A DNA stretch of 59,988 nt from NCBI GenBank assembly GCA_030524135.1, contig JAUNHA010000008.1, positions 1-59,988 of the forward strand. Reading direction: 5' to 3'. Source of the stretch: Eubacteriales bacterium. GTDB taxonomy: Bacteria; Bacillota; Clostridia; Lachnospirales; Lachnospiraceae. Under the pieces are notes generated by a model that had not been told where the DNA came from, ran no database searches, and saw only the letters and a program-made list of their open reading frames with translations. Each line of letters starts with the position of its first letter. Position 1 is the first letter of the stretch. Positions 24,823-33,873 of the stretch are shown here, one piece after another. Both the position numbers and the translations under genes were made by a program.

Positions 24823-26600
24823 GCATTACATTTTTCAAATTTTTTACGGCGGCACTGGCTGCTTCGGTTACCCTTTCGTTTCTGTCCATGACGGATCTGA
24901 TCATCGCGGGACATGCGGTAGGGGAAGTCGGGCTTTCCGCAGTCAGTCTGGCGCTGCCGCTAATGATGCTGGTACAGATTCTTTCGGCCCTCTTTGGCAT
25001 GGGCGGCGCGATTGTTTATTCCGAAAAGCTTGGCTCAGGAGATCTTGAGGGCTGTGCCAGGGTGTTCCGTACGGCAGTTTTCTGCGCGCTTGTTTTCAGT
25101 CTGTGCGTATCGTTTTCGGGGCTGTTCTTTGAGGCAGCGCTGGTCCGCATCCTTGGAGCAGGAACCGCAGCTGAGATCAGGGAGGCCACAGCCTATATCA
25201 GAACGCTTCTTCTCGGATATCCGTTCCTTGTCCTTTCCCCCATTCTCGTTACGTTTCTCAGAAATGACAGCCAGGTTTTTTACTCCATGCTCTGCGTCCT
25301 TTTTTGTGCATCTTTAAACGTGGTGCTGTCGCTCTTTCTTTGCGTCGGTCTTTCCTTTGGCATCGGGGGAATCGGAGCCGCAACCGTGTTTTCCCAGATG
25401 ATCTCCTGCCTGCTTTCCATTCGTGTGTTAGGCAAAAATGAACTGCTTCGAAGCTGCAAACGAAGGTCAGGTCCGTTTTCTGCAGCGGTTTTAAAGGAGC
25501 TTCTTACGCCGGGGTCTGCCGTTGCGCTCATTTTCTTTTGTCAGATGCTGTTAACGCTCTGCGTAAACCGGATCCTTGCGCCGGTTTCCGGTGCGGCTGT
25601 CTATGCGGTCGTAAAATATCTCATCAATTTTCTGTTTGCGCTCTTTGACGGCGTGACTGCTGCAATGCAGCCGATGCTCGGCATATATTACGGGGAGCGG
25701 GAGCTTAAGAATATCCGGTATACGGCTCGAAATTCCGCTTTCTGGATATTTCTTCTTGCAGGCATCATGTTCTTTCTGATGGAAGGCTTTGCCGCGCCGC
25801 TCTGTATGCTGTTTGGTGTGCAGAGTGCTTCACTTCTTGTGCTTTCGGAGACGGCGGTCCGGCTCATCGGTATCTCCTGTCTGGGTTCCGCAGCCGTTAC
25901 CTTCCTGAATGCTTTTTATCGTTCCACAGGCAGAGCAGGGATTTCAGTCAGACTGAGCCTGTGCGACAACCTCGTTTTTCCTCTTTTGGCGATCTGTTTC
26001 TATACCTATGCGCTCAAGCTTGGTGTGACCGGCGTTTTTCTGGGGCTTATGACAGCGCCTTTTCTCACGCTCATTCTCTGGGCCCTAAGCTGTCGGCCAA
26101 AAAAACGCGGCATCCTGCTCCTTGATCCCTCTGATTATCCCGAAGAGGAATCAGCTTTTCACTGCATCGTACCGGCGGAGCCGGAGGTGATCCGGAATCT
26201 CATGGAGGAGATGGAAGTCTTTGGAAAAGTGCAGGATATTCCCATGAAGACGCAGTATTATATGAGTCTTTGCGTGGAAGAGCTTCTTCTGAATGTGCTG
26301 GGGGTATCCAGAGCGCAAAGCGGAAAACGAAACGGGCGGGAACGAAAAGAGTATGCGGATATCAGAATCCTGAAAAAGCCTGATGGTACGGTATTGCTTC
26401 GCATCCGCGATACACTGACGGAGTGGTCCGGGGAATGGAAGCGGAGACAGAAGCTTTCAGAGATCCCGTCTGCCGGGGAGGAGACCGGGGTAAATGAGCT
26501 TGGGCTTGGAATCGTGCAGGCCGTCGCAGAGAACTATAGTTTAAAGCGCACGATTGGCTTTAATAATTTTTCCGTAACGCTTAAGGGAGGTTCGCGATGA
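24804..26600 (+). CDS. MATE-type transporter fused to an RsbW-like serine kinase/ATPase domain
   Basis: A 598-aa protein. Residues about 1-445 are a MATE transporter (start KKLVSITFFKFFTAALAASV, SMTDLIIAGHAVGEVGLSAV). Residues about 449-598 form a GHKL ATPase of the anti-sigma-factor RsbW/SpoIIAB type: N-box with Glu492-493 and Asn497 (CVEELLLNV) and glycine box LGLGIVQAVAENY (about 566-578). The ATG at 24804 has CGGAGGG upstream and lies within the end of the previous gene; the open frame further upstream is a shadow. It overlaps the phosphatase gene by 4 nt. A transporter joined to a partner-switching kinase suggests export that is sensed or gated by phosphorylation; this is inference. Confidence 0.85.
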   Translation: MEKKLVSITFFKFFTAALAASVTLSFLSMTDLIIAGHAVGEVGLSAVSLALPLMMLVQILSALFGMGGAIVYSEKLGSGDLEGCARVFRTAVFCALVFSLCVSFSGLFFEAALVRILGAGTAAEIREATAYIRTLLLGYPFLVLSPILVTFLRNDSQVFYSMLCVLFCASLNVVLSLFLCVGLSFGIGGIGAATVFSQMISCLLSIRVLGKNELLRSCKRRSGPFSAAVLKELLTPGSAVALIFFCQMLLTLCVNRILAPVSGAAVYAVVKYLINFLFALFDGVTAAMQPMLGIYYGERELKNIRYTARNSAFWIFLLAGIMFFLMEGFAAPLCMLFGVQSASLLVLSETAVRLIGISCLGSAAVTFLNAFYRSTGRAGISVRLSLCDNLVFPLLAICFYTYALKLGVTGVFLGLMTAPFLTLILWALSCRPKKRGILLLDPSDYPEEESAFHCIVPAEPEVIRNLMEEMEVFGKVQDIPMKTQYYMSLCVEELLLNVLGVSRAQSGKRNGRERKEYADIRILKKPDGTVLLRIRDTLTEWSGEWKRRQKLSEIPSAGEETGVNELGLGIVQAVAENYSLKRTIGFNNFSVTLKGGSR

Positions 26601-29140
26601 GGGATATTTTATGTGTATGGACAGACAGGCAGTGTCTGAAACGGATGCTGATCTCCGGGGCTCTGTTTTTGATTCTGGCCGCGCCGTTCCGCGCGCTCTT
26701 TAACCTGATACCGGGCGTAACGGAGATCAGGCCGGCAAATGTGCTTCCGGTCGTATTCGGCCTTTTGTGGGGGCCTGCGGGCGCATTTGGAACAGCGATC
26801 GCAAATGCCTTTTCCGATATTTTTGTTTCGCATTCACCTGTACGTGTCTGGGCGCCGGGTTTTTTTATCAACTTCTTCTTTTCCTATCTGCCGTGGAAGC
26901 TGTGGTACTGCCTTCCGGAGCTCGACGGCTGCGTGAAGACGCCTCGCCTTTCCAATGTCCGCCAGATCTTCAAATACATGTATATCTGTCTGATCGATTC
27001 GCTGGTCATAACGACCTGTCTGGGCTTTTTATTTGAAGTGCTCGGCTTTCAGCCCTTCCGTTCCTCCGTGCTGCTCCTGTTTTTCAACAACTTTGATTTT
27101 GCCATTGTCCTTGGCGTGCCGATGATACTCCTTTTGACGAGCAGGAAGGATGCGGGGCTCTGGCTTCCGTCCGGCATGGAGCGGCTTTCAGAACCTCCGC
27201 TAAGGGACAGCTCTGCTGAAAAAAAATCAAAAAACACACGTGCGCATATCTTTGATTCATCAGAGGCTGAGAATCCGGCGGGAAAGGCGGATACGGCCTG
27301 CGGGAGAATCGCGGACCGCGGGCTCTTTTTTATCCTGAGTACCGGGATCATATACGATCTGCTTTCCATCATCACAGGAATGAAAGCCGGAAAACGGATG
27401 GAGCTCATTTTCCTTTCGCTTTTTGCGCTTCTGCTTTTGTTCCAGTTCACAAGAAGGGAGCTGCCGCTGCTTCCGCATACGTCGGACAGTCTTCCAGGCA
27501 TGTCCATCCGCGGAAAGGTAATCGTCGGATTCCTGATGCTTGCAGTCGCTTTTGTACTCCTTACGGGTACGACGGCATTTCACGCGCTCTGGAGAGAGGG
27601 CGGAGACCGCAGAACGGTATGGCAGTATATTTATACGGTCGTGGGACTTGCGCTCAACCTCCTGTTTGCCGTGTCTCTGTTTTTCTTAAGCTTTGCAGAG
27701 CGGAATATCACAGGACCTCTGGAGGCGCTTACGAAGGCAGCAAAACGCTTTGCAGGCTTTGACCACAAAGAGGTGGAGAGAAACCGCACCTTTATTTCCG
27801 GCTTTTCCGCTGCACGTACGGGAGACGAGATCGAGGAGCTGTCCGTTTCATTCGGGCAGATGATGACGGACATCACGGACTATGTCGAAAATCTGGAAAA
27901 GATGACAAAGGAAAAAGAGCGGATCGGCGCTGAGCTTGCCGTTGCGACACAGATTCAGGCAGATATGCTGCCGCGGATCTTCCCGCCGTTCCCGGACCGG
28001 AGTGAGTTTGACATCTTTGCTTCCATGAACCCGGCAAAGGAGGTCGGGGGCGATTTTTATGATTTTTTTCTGGTAGACAAAGCGCATCTTGGCATCGTCA
28101 TCGCGGATGTATCCGGAAAAGGCGTGCCTGCCGCGCTCTTTATGGTCATCGCAAAGACGCTGATCAAAAATCATGCGCAGTTCGGAGCTTCCCCCGCGGA
28201 GATCTTCAGCATCACGAACAATCAGCTCTGCGAGGGAAATGAGGCGGGACTCTTTGTGACAGCCTGGCTTGGCATTCTGAATCTTGAGAACGGGGAGCTT
28301 CGCTATGTGAATGCCGGACACAATCCGCCGCTTTTAAAACACCGAGAAGGCGGATATTCCTATCTCAAATCTCCGGCGGGGTTTGTGCTTGCAGGCTTTG
28401 AAGACATCAGCTACAGGGAGTCTTCCCTGAAGCTCTCTGCGGGAGATATGCTTCTGCTCTATACGGACGGTGTGACGGAGGCGGAAAACCGCGCACAGGA
28501 ACAGTTCGGCGAGGAACGGCTCCTGAGGGTTGCAGTGGAAAGCGGACAGGATACGGCAAAACGGCTGATTTTTGCAGTACGGGAAGCGGTTTCCGCCTTT
28601 TCGGATGGCGCGGAGCAGTTTGACGACATTACACTTTTAGCGCTCAGATACCGTGGTGCGTCAGCGGAACCGGCGGGATCGGAGGAGGCGGCGGAATCAA
28701 AGGAGGAAGCCGGAGAGAAGGAAGAGAATATGCGCGCACTTACCGTGCCGGCAGATACCGGACGGCTTGATGAGGTGCAGTCGTTTGTGCGGGAGGCCCT
28801 TCTCGAAGCAAAGGTGGATGAGAGCAGTCTCTTTCCGATCGAAGTTGCCGTAGAGGAAATTTTTGTGAATATCGCAAATTATGCCTATGCGCCGGCGGGA
28901 GGAGATGTAGAGATCTGCTGCCGGACCAAAAAAGATCCGCTCTCAGCGATCATCCGCTTTTCTGACGCAGGGAAACCCTACAATCCCCTGGAAAAGCCGG
29001 ACCCGGATATCGAAGCGGGCGCAGAAGGAAGAGATATTGGAGGGCTTGGCATCTTTCTGACAAAAAAATACATGGACGATGTGCAGTATTCACATGAAAA
29101 CGGGAAGAATATCCTGATTTTACGGAAAAGGATACGGTGA
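26597..29140 (+). CDS. Membrane PP2C (SpoIIE-like) phosphatase with HAMP and C-terminal RsbW-like ATPase
   Basis: An 847-aa signalling protein. Residues about 1-195 form a membrane domain (with a LLWGPAGAFGTAIANAFSDI segment resembling ECF S-components), a further membrane region follows (about 245-370), then a HAMP linker (about 372-430). A SpoIIE/PP2C phosphatase (about 450-690) has metal Asps in VGGDFYDFF, IADVSGKG, LLYTDGVTEAEN and QFDDITLLA. An acidic linker leads to an RsbW-type ATPase (about 715-847; VAVEEIFVNIANYAY, GGLGIFLTKKY). Phosphatase and kinase for a STAS protein are thus in one chain; a STAS gene lies at 30348. The start overlaps the preceding stop (ATGA). Confidence 0.9.
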   Translation: MRDILCVWTDRQCLKRMLISGALFLILAAPFRALFNLIPGVTEIRPANVLPVVFGLLWGPAGAFGTAIANAFSDIFVSHSPVRVWAPGFFINFFFSYLPWKLWYCLPELDGCVKTPRLSNVRQIFKYMYICLIDSLVITTCLGFLFEVLGFQPFRSSVLLLFFNNFDFAIVLGVPMILLLTSRKDAGLWLPSGMERLSEPPLRDSSAEKKSKNTRAHIFDSSEAENPAGKADTACGRIADRGLFFILSTGIIYDLLSIITGMKAGKRMELIFLSLFALLLLFQFTRRELPLLPHTSDSLPGMSIRGKVIVGFLMLAVAFVLLTGTTAFHALWREGGDRRTVWQYIYTVVGLALNLLFAVSLFFLSFAERNITGPLEALTKAAKRFAGFDHKEVERNRTFISGFSAARTGDEIEELSVSFGQMMTDITDYVENLEKMTKEKERIGAELAVATQIQADMLPRIFPPFPDRSEFDIFASMNPAKEVGGDFYDFFLVDKAHLGIVIADVSGKGVPAALFMVIAKTLIKNHAQFGASPAEIFSITNNQLCEGNEAGLFVTAWLGILNLENGELRYVNAGHNPPLLKHREGGYSYLKSPAGFVLAGFEDISYRESSLKLSAGDMLLLYTDGVTEAENRAQEQFGEERLLRVAVESGQDTAKRLIFAVREAVSAFSDGAEQFDDITLLALRYRGASAEPAGSEEAAESKEEAGEKEENMRALTVPADTGRLDEVQSFVREALLEAKVDESSLFPIEVAVEEIFVNIANYAYAPAGGDVEICCRTKKDPLSAIIRFSDAGKPYNPLEKPDPDIEAGAEGRDIGGLGIFLTKKYMDDVQYSHENGKNILILRKRIR

Positions 29141-29224
29141 TGTTGTACTTTTGTAGTCTTCGCCCCGCTATGATGTAAAAAACAGAACAAAAACATATCG
29201 CACGGGAAGAAGAGGAGGGCGGGT

Positions 29225-30298
29225 ATGAAAAATCTGACAAGGGCGGAATATCAGCAGTATTTTGATGCCATTGAGCGTGAGAAAGAGGAGGAGCGGAAGA
29301 GAGAAGCGCTCACGGAACGGAATAAGAACACCCCGATTATATACGGAAGAAGTCAGGGCGGAAGCGAACTGCAGGGATTTGCGGCGACTGCTTCGATCGG
29401 AAAAAAGAATATCATGCGGTCTCTTCTTGCGAAGATGATCGAGTGCCCCGACGGAAAAATTCCTGATAATCTGCATATGATAGAAGATGAAAAGGAATTT
29501 CAAAGCCAGCCGGTCATACAGTTTCTTGAAAGCATCCGGATCAATGACAAGCCGCTTTTTGATACGCCGACCACGCAGTCTAATTATTATTCACGCACGC
29601 TGGTGGCATTTGACCGCATCGCACAGACTGTGATGGATGTCAGATCAAAGGATACGGTTTACTATCAGTATCCGGAAGAACGCACACAGGCGATCTACCC
29701 GGAGGGATTGCCGCTTGATCCTGTTCCCGTTCCAAAGGAGCCGCCCCGTTATAAGCGCTGGTTTCAGAGAATCGTCCCGTCATGGAAGGAAGAGATTCGA
29801 AAATATGAAGATGCCGTAAAGGCAGAGGAAGAGAGAAAAGCCTGGGCAGATCATGCGGAATATCAGAAAAAAAGCGCAAGGCTTGCCATGGTAAATAATA
29901 TCGATAAGCGATATGGCATCCCCTATTGCGAGCGGGCCTGGGATTATGATTTTGATTTTGAAGGGACTTATGCGGCACGTGTGGAGGCGATCAAGAACGG
30001 TACGGACAAAATCATGGATCCCCTGCATCTTGGCGTTACCCTGAACATGCCAAAACCAGCCCCTGAAAGTAAGGTACAGGATGTGAGACCGGAAGCTGCG
30101 GCAAAAGAGGAGCAGCTTAAAACAGACAGGGAGATGTCTCCCTCCAGGGTCAGCCTTGATGATCTTATGAGCGCGTCAAAGGATGATTCTTTTGCGGCGG
30201 AACAGAAAAAAGAGAAAGCCGGCAGGGAACGGGCACAGACGCTGCAAAGACCCGCACCCCAGGCCGATCTGAAAAAGCCGGCCGGAAAAGTACGCTGA
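29225..30298 (+). CDS. Hypothetical charged protein, 357 aa
   Basis: Not recognised. The protein is soluble, without signal peptide or membrane helix. An N-terminal charged helix (about 8-32, Glu/Arg/Lys-rich, probably coiled coil), a middle region (about 35-155) and a second charged helical part (about 180-225, starting RYKRWFQRIVPSWKEEIRKY) are followed by a conserved-looking block with YGIPYCERAWDYDFDFEG and a Lys/Glu/Pro-rich tail from about 270. It lies between the phosphatase and the STAS gene and upstream of the secretion locus. GGAGGGCGGGT before the ATG is a good ribosome site. A cytoplasmic adaptor or effector of either system would fit. Confidence 0.75.
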   Translation: MKNLTRAEYQQYFDAIEREKEEERKREALTERNKNTPIIYGRSQGGSELQGFAATASIGKKNIMRSLLAKMIECPDGKIPDNLHMIEDEKEFQSQPVIQFLESIRINDKPLFDTPTTQSNYYSRTLVAFDRIAQTVMDVRSKDTVYYQYPEERTQAIYPEGLPLDPVPVPKEPPRYKRWFQRIVPSWKEEIRKYEDAVKAEEERKAWADHAEYQKKSARLAMVNNIDKRYGIPYCERAWDYDFDFEGTYAARVEAIKNGTDKIMDPLHLGVTLNMPKPAPESKVQDVRPEAAAKEEQLKTDREMSPSRVSLDDLMSASKDDSFAAEQKKEKAGRERAQTLQRPAPQADLKKPAGKVR

Positions 30299-30347
30299 TG
30301 GAAAGCCTGTTTGATACTGCAGCAGTTATACGGAAGGAGTTTTAGAC

Positions 30348-30629
30348 ATGGAAGAACTCATTTATAAAACACCGAAGCGTTTTGACACGCCTTCCGCACC
30401 GGAGGTGGACGCGGCGATCAAAGAACTTCTGGGAGACGGATCGGTGTCGCTTGTGATCGATATGGCTGATACGGTCTACATCAGCTCTGTCGGTCTCAGA
30501 GTGCTGCTCGCGGCTCAGAAGACTGTAAACCGCGGCAGCGGAAGACTGCTTTTAAGAAATGTATGCGAGCAGGTCAGCGAAGTATTTGATATCACCGGCT
30601 TTTCGGGTTTTCTGCAGATCGAGGCATAA
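30348..30629 (+). CDS. STAS-domain anti-sigma factor antagonist
   Basis: A 93-aa single STAS domain, the usual size of SpoIIAA/RsbV proteins. [19 protein letters not shown] contains the phosphorylatable position, Ser47 by alignment with YIDSSGLG of SpoIIAA. It is the expected substrate of the RsbW-like kinase domains and the PP2C domain encoded just upstream. No sigma factor gene is present in the window, so the output of the switch is unknown. GGAAGGAG precedes the start. Confidence 0.92.
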   Translation: MEELIYKTPKRFDTPSAPEVDAAIKELLGDGSVSLVIDMADTVYISSVGLRVLLAAQKTVNRGSGRLLLRNVCEQVSEVFDITGFSGFLQIEA

Positions 30630-30635
30630 GCTCTG

Positions 30636-31706
30636 ATGAGCGGAAAGAAGAAACCAAAAAAGCAGTCTGCCTTCGGATCCTTTATTGCGGAGCTTAAGAC
30701 AGCTTATTACGGGACGGTGCCGGCAGACAGAACTGAAGCGTCGACTGAGACAGCAGAAAAGCAGCTTTCCCATGAAACGGACGACAGCATGCCGGAAATC
30801 CGGAAGGACATCCGAAAGGAACGAAAACAGGAACGCGCTGTTTCGGAACCGCTTACCCGGCAGCAAAGGATATGGGTATTCCTTGCATCGCTTCTCCGGG
30901 CTGCGGGACCGCTTGCTCTGTATTTCCTGATGCCGGCGCTTACGATGACGCTCGGTTATATCATTGTCCATCCGGACATGACGGCACAGGAATTCTTTAC
31001 CTATGGCGGTAATTTTTATACGGCGCTCGGGATGTGCCTTACCATCTACATTCTGCACCGTATTTCCAGAAGACGGGGGAGCGCGCTTTTTGCTGACGCG
31101 GGGCTTTATCCCGAAACCGCAGGGGTTTTGAAAAGCGCGGGTTTTCTATTGATGGGCATCTGTGCCGCGGTTTTTGTGTCGGCGGCTTTGACGCTTCTGC
31201 CGCGGGTCGGCGCGATGAAACAATACAGCGATGCTTCGCAGCTTATGTTCCGCGGGAGAGACATACTGTTTACCGTGCTTACGATGGTCGTGACCGGTCC
31301 GCTTGCGGAGGAGATCGTGTTCCGCGGCTATATGCTGAACGGCTTGGTGGAGACCTATCCGCCAAAAAAGGCGGTCATTCTCTGCAGCCTGCTGTTTGCA
31401 CTCTGCCACGGCGAGCTTCTCTGGATCCTGTATGCCTTTTTCATGGGACTTCTGCTGGCCTACGTTGCGGTCAGGGAAGACAATATTTTCTACAGCATTC
31501 TTCTGCACATCGGATTTAATGCGCCGTCAGCCGTGACATGGCTGATCAGAAGCATTCCGGAGGCAGGAGCGGTTGCATTTGAGAACCGTTTTGTTATTGC
31601 GGGCTACGGGCTCGTCGCCTGTCTGGGATTTCTTCTCCTGCTGCGCACGTATCATGACGGCGGCTTTGAGAGAAAAAAGGATAAGGCATATAGCACCTTC
31701 ACTTAA
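30636..31706 (+). CDS. CPBP-family intramembrane protease (CAAX protease/Abi-like)
   Basis: A 356-aa protein with a long charged N-terminal tail (about 1-80) and about eight membrane helices. The CPBP active-site motifs are present: LAEEIVFRGYM (EExxxR), LFALCHGELLW (His) and LLHIGFNAPS (His and Asn). Members cleave or process membrane substrates, and some act in bacteriocin immunity or maturation. It starts 6 nt after the STAS gene and is followed 42 nt later by the VirD4-like gene, so it may belong to either unit. The charged N-terminal extension is unusual for the family. Confidence 0.88.
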   Translation: MSGKKKPKKQSAFGSFIAELKTAYYGTVPADRTEASTETAEKQLSHETDDSMPEIRKDIRKERKQERAVSEPLTRQQRIWVFLASLLRAAGPLALYFLMPALTMTLGYIIVHPDMTAQEFFTYGGNFYTALGMCLTIYILHRISRRRGSALFADAGLYPETAGVLKSAGFLLMGICAAVFVSAALTLLPRVGAMKQYSDASQLMFRGRDILFTVLTMVVTGPLAEEIVFRGYMLNGLVETYPPKKAVILCSLLFALCHGELLWILYAFFMGLLLAYVAVREDNIFYSILLHIGFNAPSAVTWLIRSIPEAGAVAFENRFVIAGYGLVACLGFLLLLRTYHDGGFERKKDKAYSTFT

Positions 31707-31748
31707 CGATACGAATGATAGCTTCCTGACTGCGGAGAGGGGAATTGT

Positions 31749-33806
31749 ATGAAGCTGATAAAAAAAGCGGCGCTTTACGGACTGATGTTTGTGCTTCTCA
31801 CAGCTGTATTCGGCGGTGTCACGGCAATGGCGCTTTTATTTTTAAAAAACGGAGGGGGTCCTTTTTTTGCCCCCTCGGTCTGGCTGTCGGTACAGACCTG
31901 GCTCTACGGGGCGATCGAAGCGGCGATCGTCGTACTTTTGTATCTTTTGTTCCAGAATAACACGGCGAAGAAATCAAAACGCATCCTGAAAGGAAAGGCG
32001 GAGCGCATTGAGGGCGCGCTTGAAAATTCCCGGTTTATGACGGATGAAGAAAAGGACGAGAATTTTCCGAAAAAGCATTTTAAAAAGCTTGCAGAGGAAA
32101 AGAAGGACGGCATCGCCCTGTATGCGGTCTACAACAGCAAAAAAAAGGATGTTGACATCAATCTTTCAGCTCCTGCGCACGGGCTGATCATCGGAGCGAC
32201 GGGCAGCGGTAAAACGACGACGTTCATCAATCCCGTCATTCAGATTCTGGGGCATACGAGCGCGGGCAGCTCCATCATCTGTACCGATCCGAAGGGGGAG
32301 CTTTTCCAGCTTCATTCCGGATTTCTCGAGCGGGCGGGATATAAGGTCATGGTGCTTGACCTCCGTGATCCCTACAGCTCTTTCCGCTGGAATCCGCTGG
32401 GGGATATTTATGACCGCTACCAGCGACATCTTCATTATGGAGATGATATTTTTGAACACAGGGACAGCGCTCCCGAAAGCGGTCTCGTCCTGAGAGACGC
32501 GCCGGAGGCATACGGCGAGGTCTGGTATGAGTTTGAGGGAAAGGCGTATTCCGAGGCGCGTGTTCTGATCAATTACATCCGGGTGGAGAAGCAGAAGATC
32601 TACGACGAGCTCTATGAGGACCTGAACGATCTCATCAGCGTGATCTGTCCGATCGAATCGCAGGATGATCCGGTCTGGGAGAAGGGCGCGCGCTCCATCA
32701 TTATGGCAACCTGCCTGGCAATGCTCGAAGACAGTGCAAACCCTGAGCTCGAGATGACAAAGGAAAAGTTCTGCTTTTACAACATCAACAAGGCGATCAG
32801 CAATTCAGAAAACGAGTTTGCGGCGCTTAAGGACTATTTCCGCGGGCGCGACAAGCTCTCGAAGGCGGTCGGCCTGTCAAGACAGGTGCTTTCCGCTGCG
32901 GATCAGACGCTTGCAAGCTATATGTCCATCGCATTTGACAAGCTTTCCATGTTCAACGACGAAGGCCTCTGTGCGCTTACCAGCGCGACGGATATCCGGC
33001 CTGAACAGATCGCGAATGAAAAGACGGCCTTGTTCCTGAAGATACCGGATGAGAAGGATACGCGCCATGCGCTTGCAGCCGTATTTATTCTCTGCATCTA
33101 TAAGGCGCTGATCAAGGTCGCGAGCGCGTCTGAATCGCTTTCGCTTCCGCGCAATGTATATTTTCTTCTCGATGAATTCGGCAACATGCCGCGCATTGAT
33201 AAATTTGACAAGATGATCACGGTAGGGCGCAGCCGCAAGATCTGGTTCCACATGGTCGTGCAGTCCTATTCACAGCTCAACAACGTCTACGGCGATACGA
33301 TCGCGGACATCATTAAGAGCAACTGCGGCATCAAGATGTTCATCGGATCAAATGATATCGCCACCTGCGAGGAGTTTTCAAAGCTCTGCGGAAACATGTC
33401 CGTGGCGACGACCAGCGTTTCGGGCTCGACCTCGGATACGAGCGGACAGATCAATTATTCAAGCCAGATTCAGGACAGACCGCTCATCTATCCGTCGGAG
33501 CTCATGAAGCTCAACAACAAGAAGGATACCGGAAATGCCATTATCGTAACCTTCGGAAATTATCCGCTGCGCACGAAGTTCACGCCGAGCTACAAGTGTC
33601 CGCTTTATGAGATGGGACAGATGGATCTTACGGTCCTCGACAACAATGTGTTCTTTGGTGAGGATGTCTTTTACGATCTGGACGAACGCAATTATCTTGT
33701 GCTCGACCAGCCGGATGAGAGCGCGGAGGCAGCGAAGGCCGGCGGAGGCATGACGGAAACCGGTCCGCAGGAGCATGAGGCTGCCGCCTTATCGGCACCG
33801 GGTTAA
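31749..33806 (+). CDS. VirD4/TraG-type coupling ATPase
   Basis: A 685-aa type IV coupling protein. Two N-terminal membrane helices (about 7-32 and 45-68), a VirD4/TraG core with Walker A GATGSGKTTT (about 149-158), DPKGELF, RWNPL, and Walker B VYFLLDEFGNM, then SRKIWFHMVVQSYSQLN, a stretch typical of TraG. It would receive substrates and feed them into the secretion channel. It is the first gene of the secretion locus. The length matches the Gram-positive TraG group. No relaxase gene accompanies it, so its substrate may be protein rather than nicked DNA, or the relaxase acts in trans. Confidence 0.93.
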   Translation: MKLIKKAALYGLMFVLLTAVFGGVTAMALLFLKNGGGPFFAPSVWLSVQTWLYGAIEAAIVVLLYLLFQNNTAKKSKRILKGKAERIEGALENSRFMTDEEKDENFPKKHFKKLAEEKKDGIALYAVYNSKKKDVDINLSAPAHGLIIGATGSGKTTTFINPVIQILGHTSAGSSIICTDPKGELFQLHSGFLERAGYKVMVLDLRDPYSSFRWNPLGDIYDRYQRHLHYGDDIFEHRDSAPESGLVLRDAPEAYGEVWYEFEGKAYSEARVLINYIRVEKQKIYDELYEDLNDLISVICPIESQDDPVWEKGARSIIMATCLAMLEDSANPELEMTKEKFCFYNINKAISNSENEFAALKDYFRGRDKLSKAVGLSRQVLSAADQTLASYMSIAFDKLSMFNDEGLCALTSATDIRPEQIANEKTALFLKIPDEKDTRHALAAVFILCIYKALIKVASASESLSLPRNVYFLLDEFGNMPRIDKFDKMITVGRSRKIWFHMVVQSYSQLNNVYGDTIADIIKSNCGIKMFIGSNDIATCEEFSKLCGNMSVATTSVSGSTSDTSGQINYSSQIQDRPLIYPSELMKLNNKKDTGNAIIVTFGNYPLRTKFTPSYKCPLYEMGQMDLTVLDNNVFFGEDVFYDLDERNYLVLDQPDESAEAAKAGGGMTETGPQEHEAAALSAPG

Positions 33807-33873
33807 AAGTCAGAACAGAAAAAGACGGAGCGGACAGGGAAGCTGATCTGCCCCGTCTGAGAGAGGAAATGAT

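Noticed and set aside
29143-29174. Promoter before the 29225 gene
   Set aside because: TTGTAC and TATGAT are 20 nt apart, too far for a normal promoter; left as unproven.
33814-33860. Minus-strand terminator after the VirD4-like gene
   Set aside because: On the minus strand there is a short imperfect stem before TTTTTC, but no minus-strand gene would use it; probably chance.
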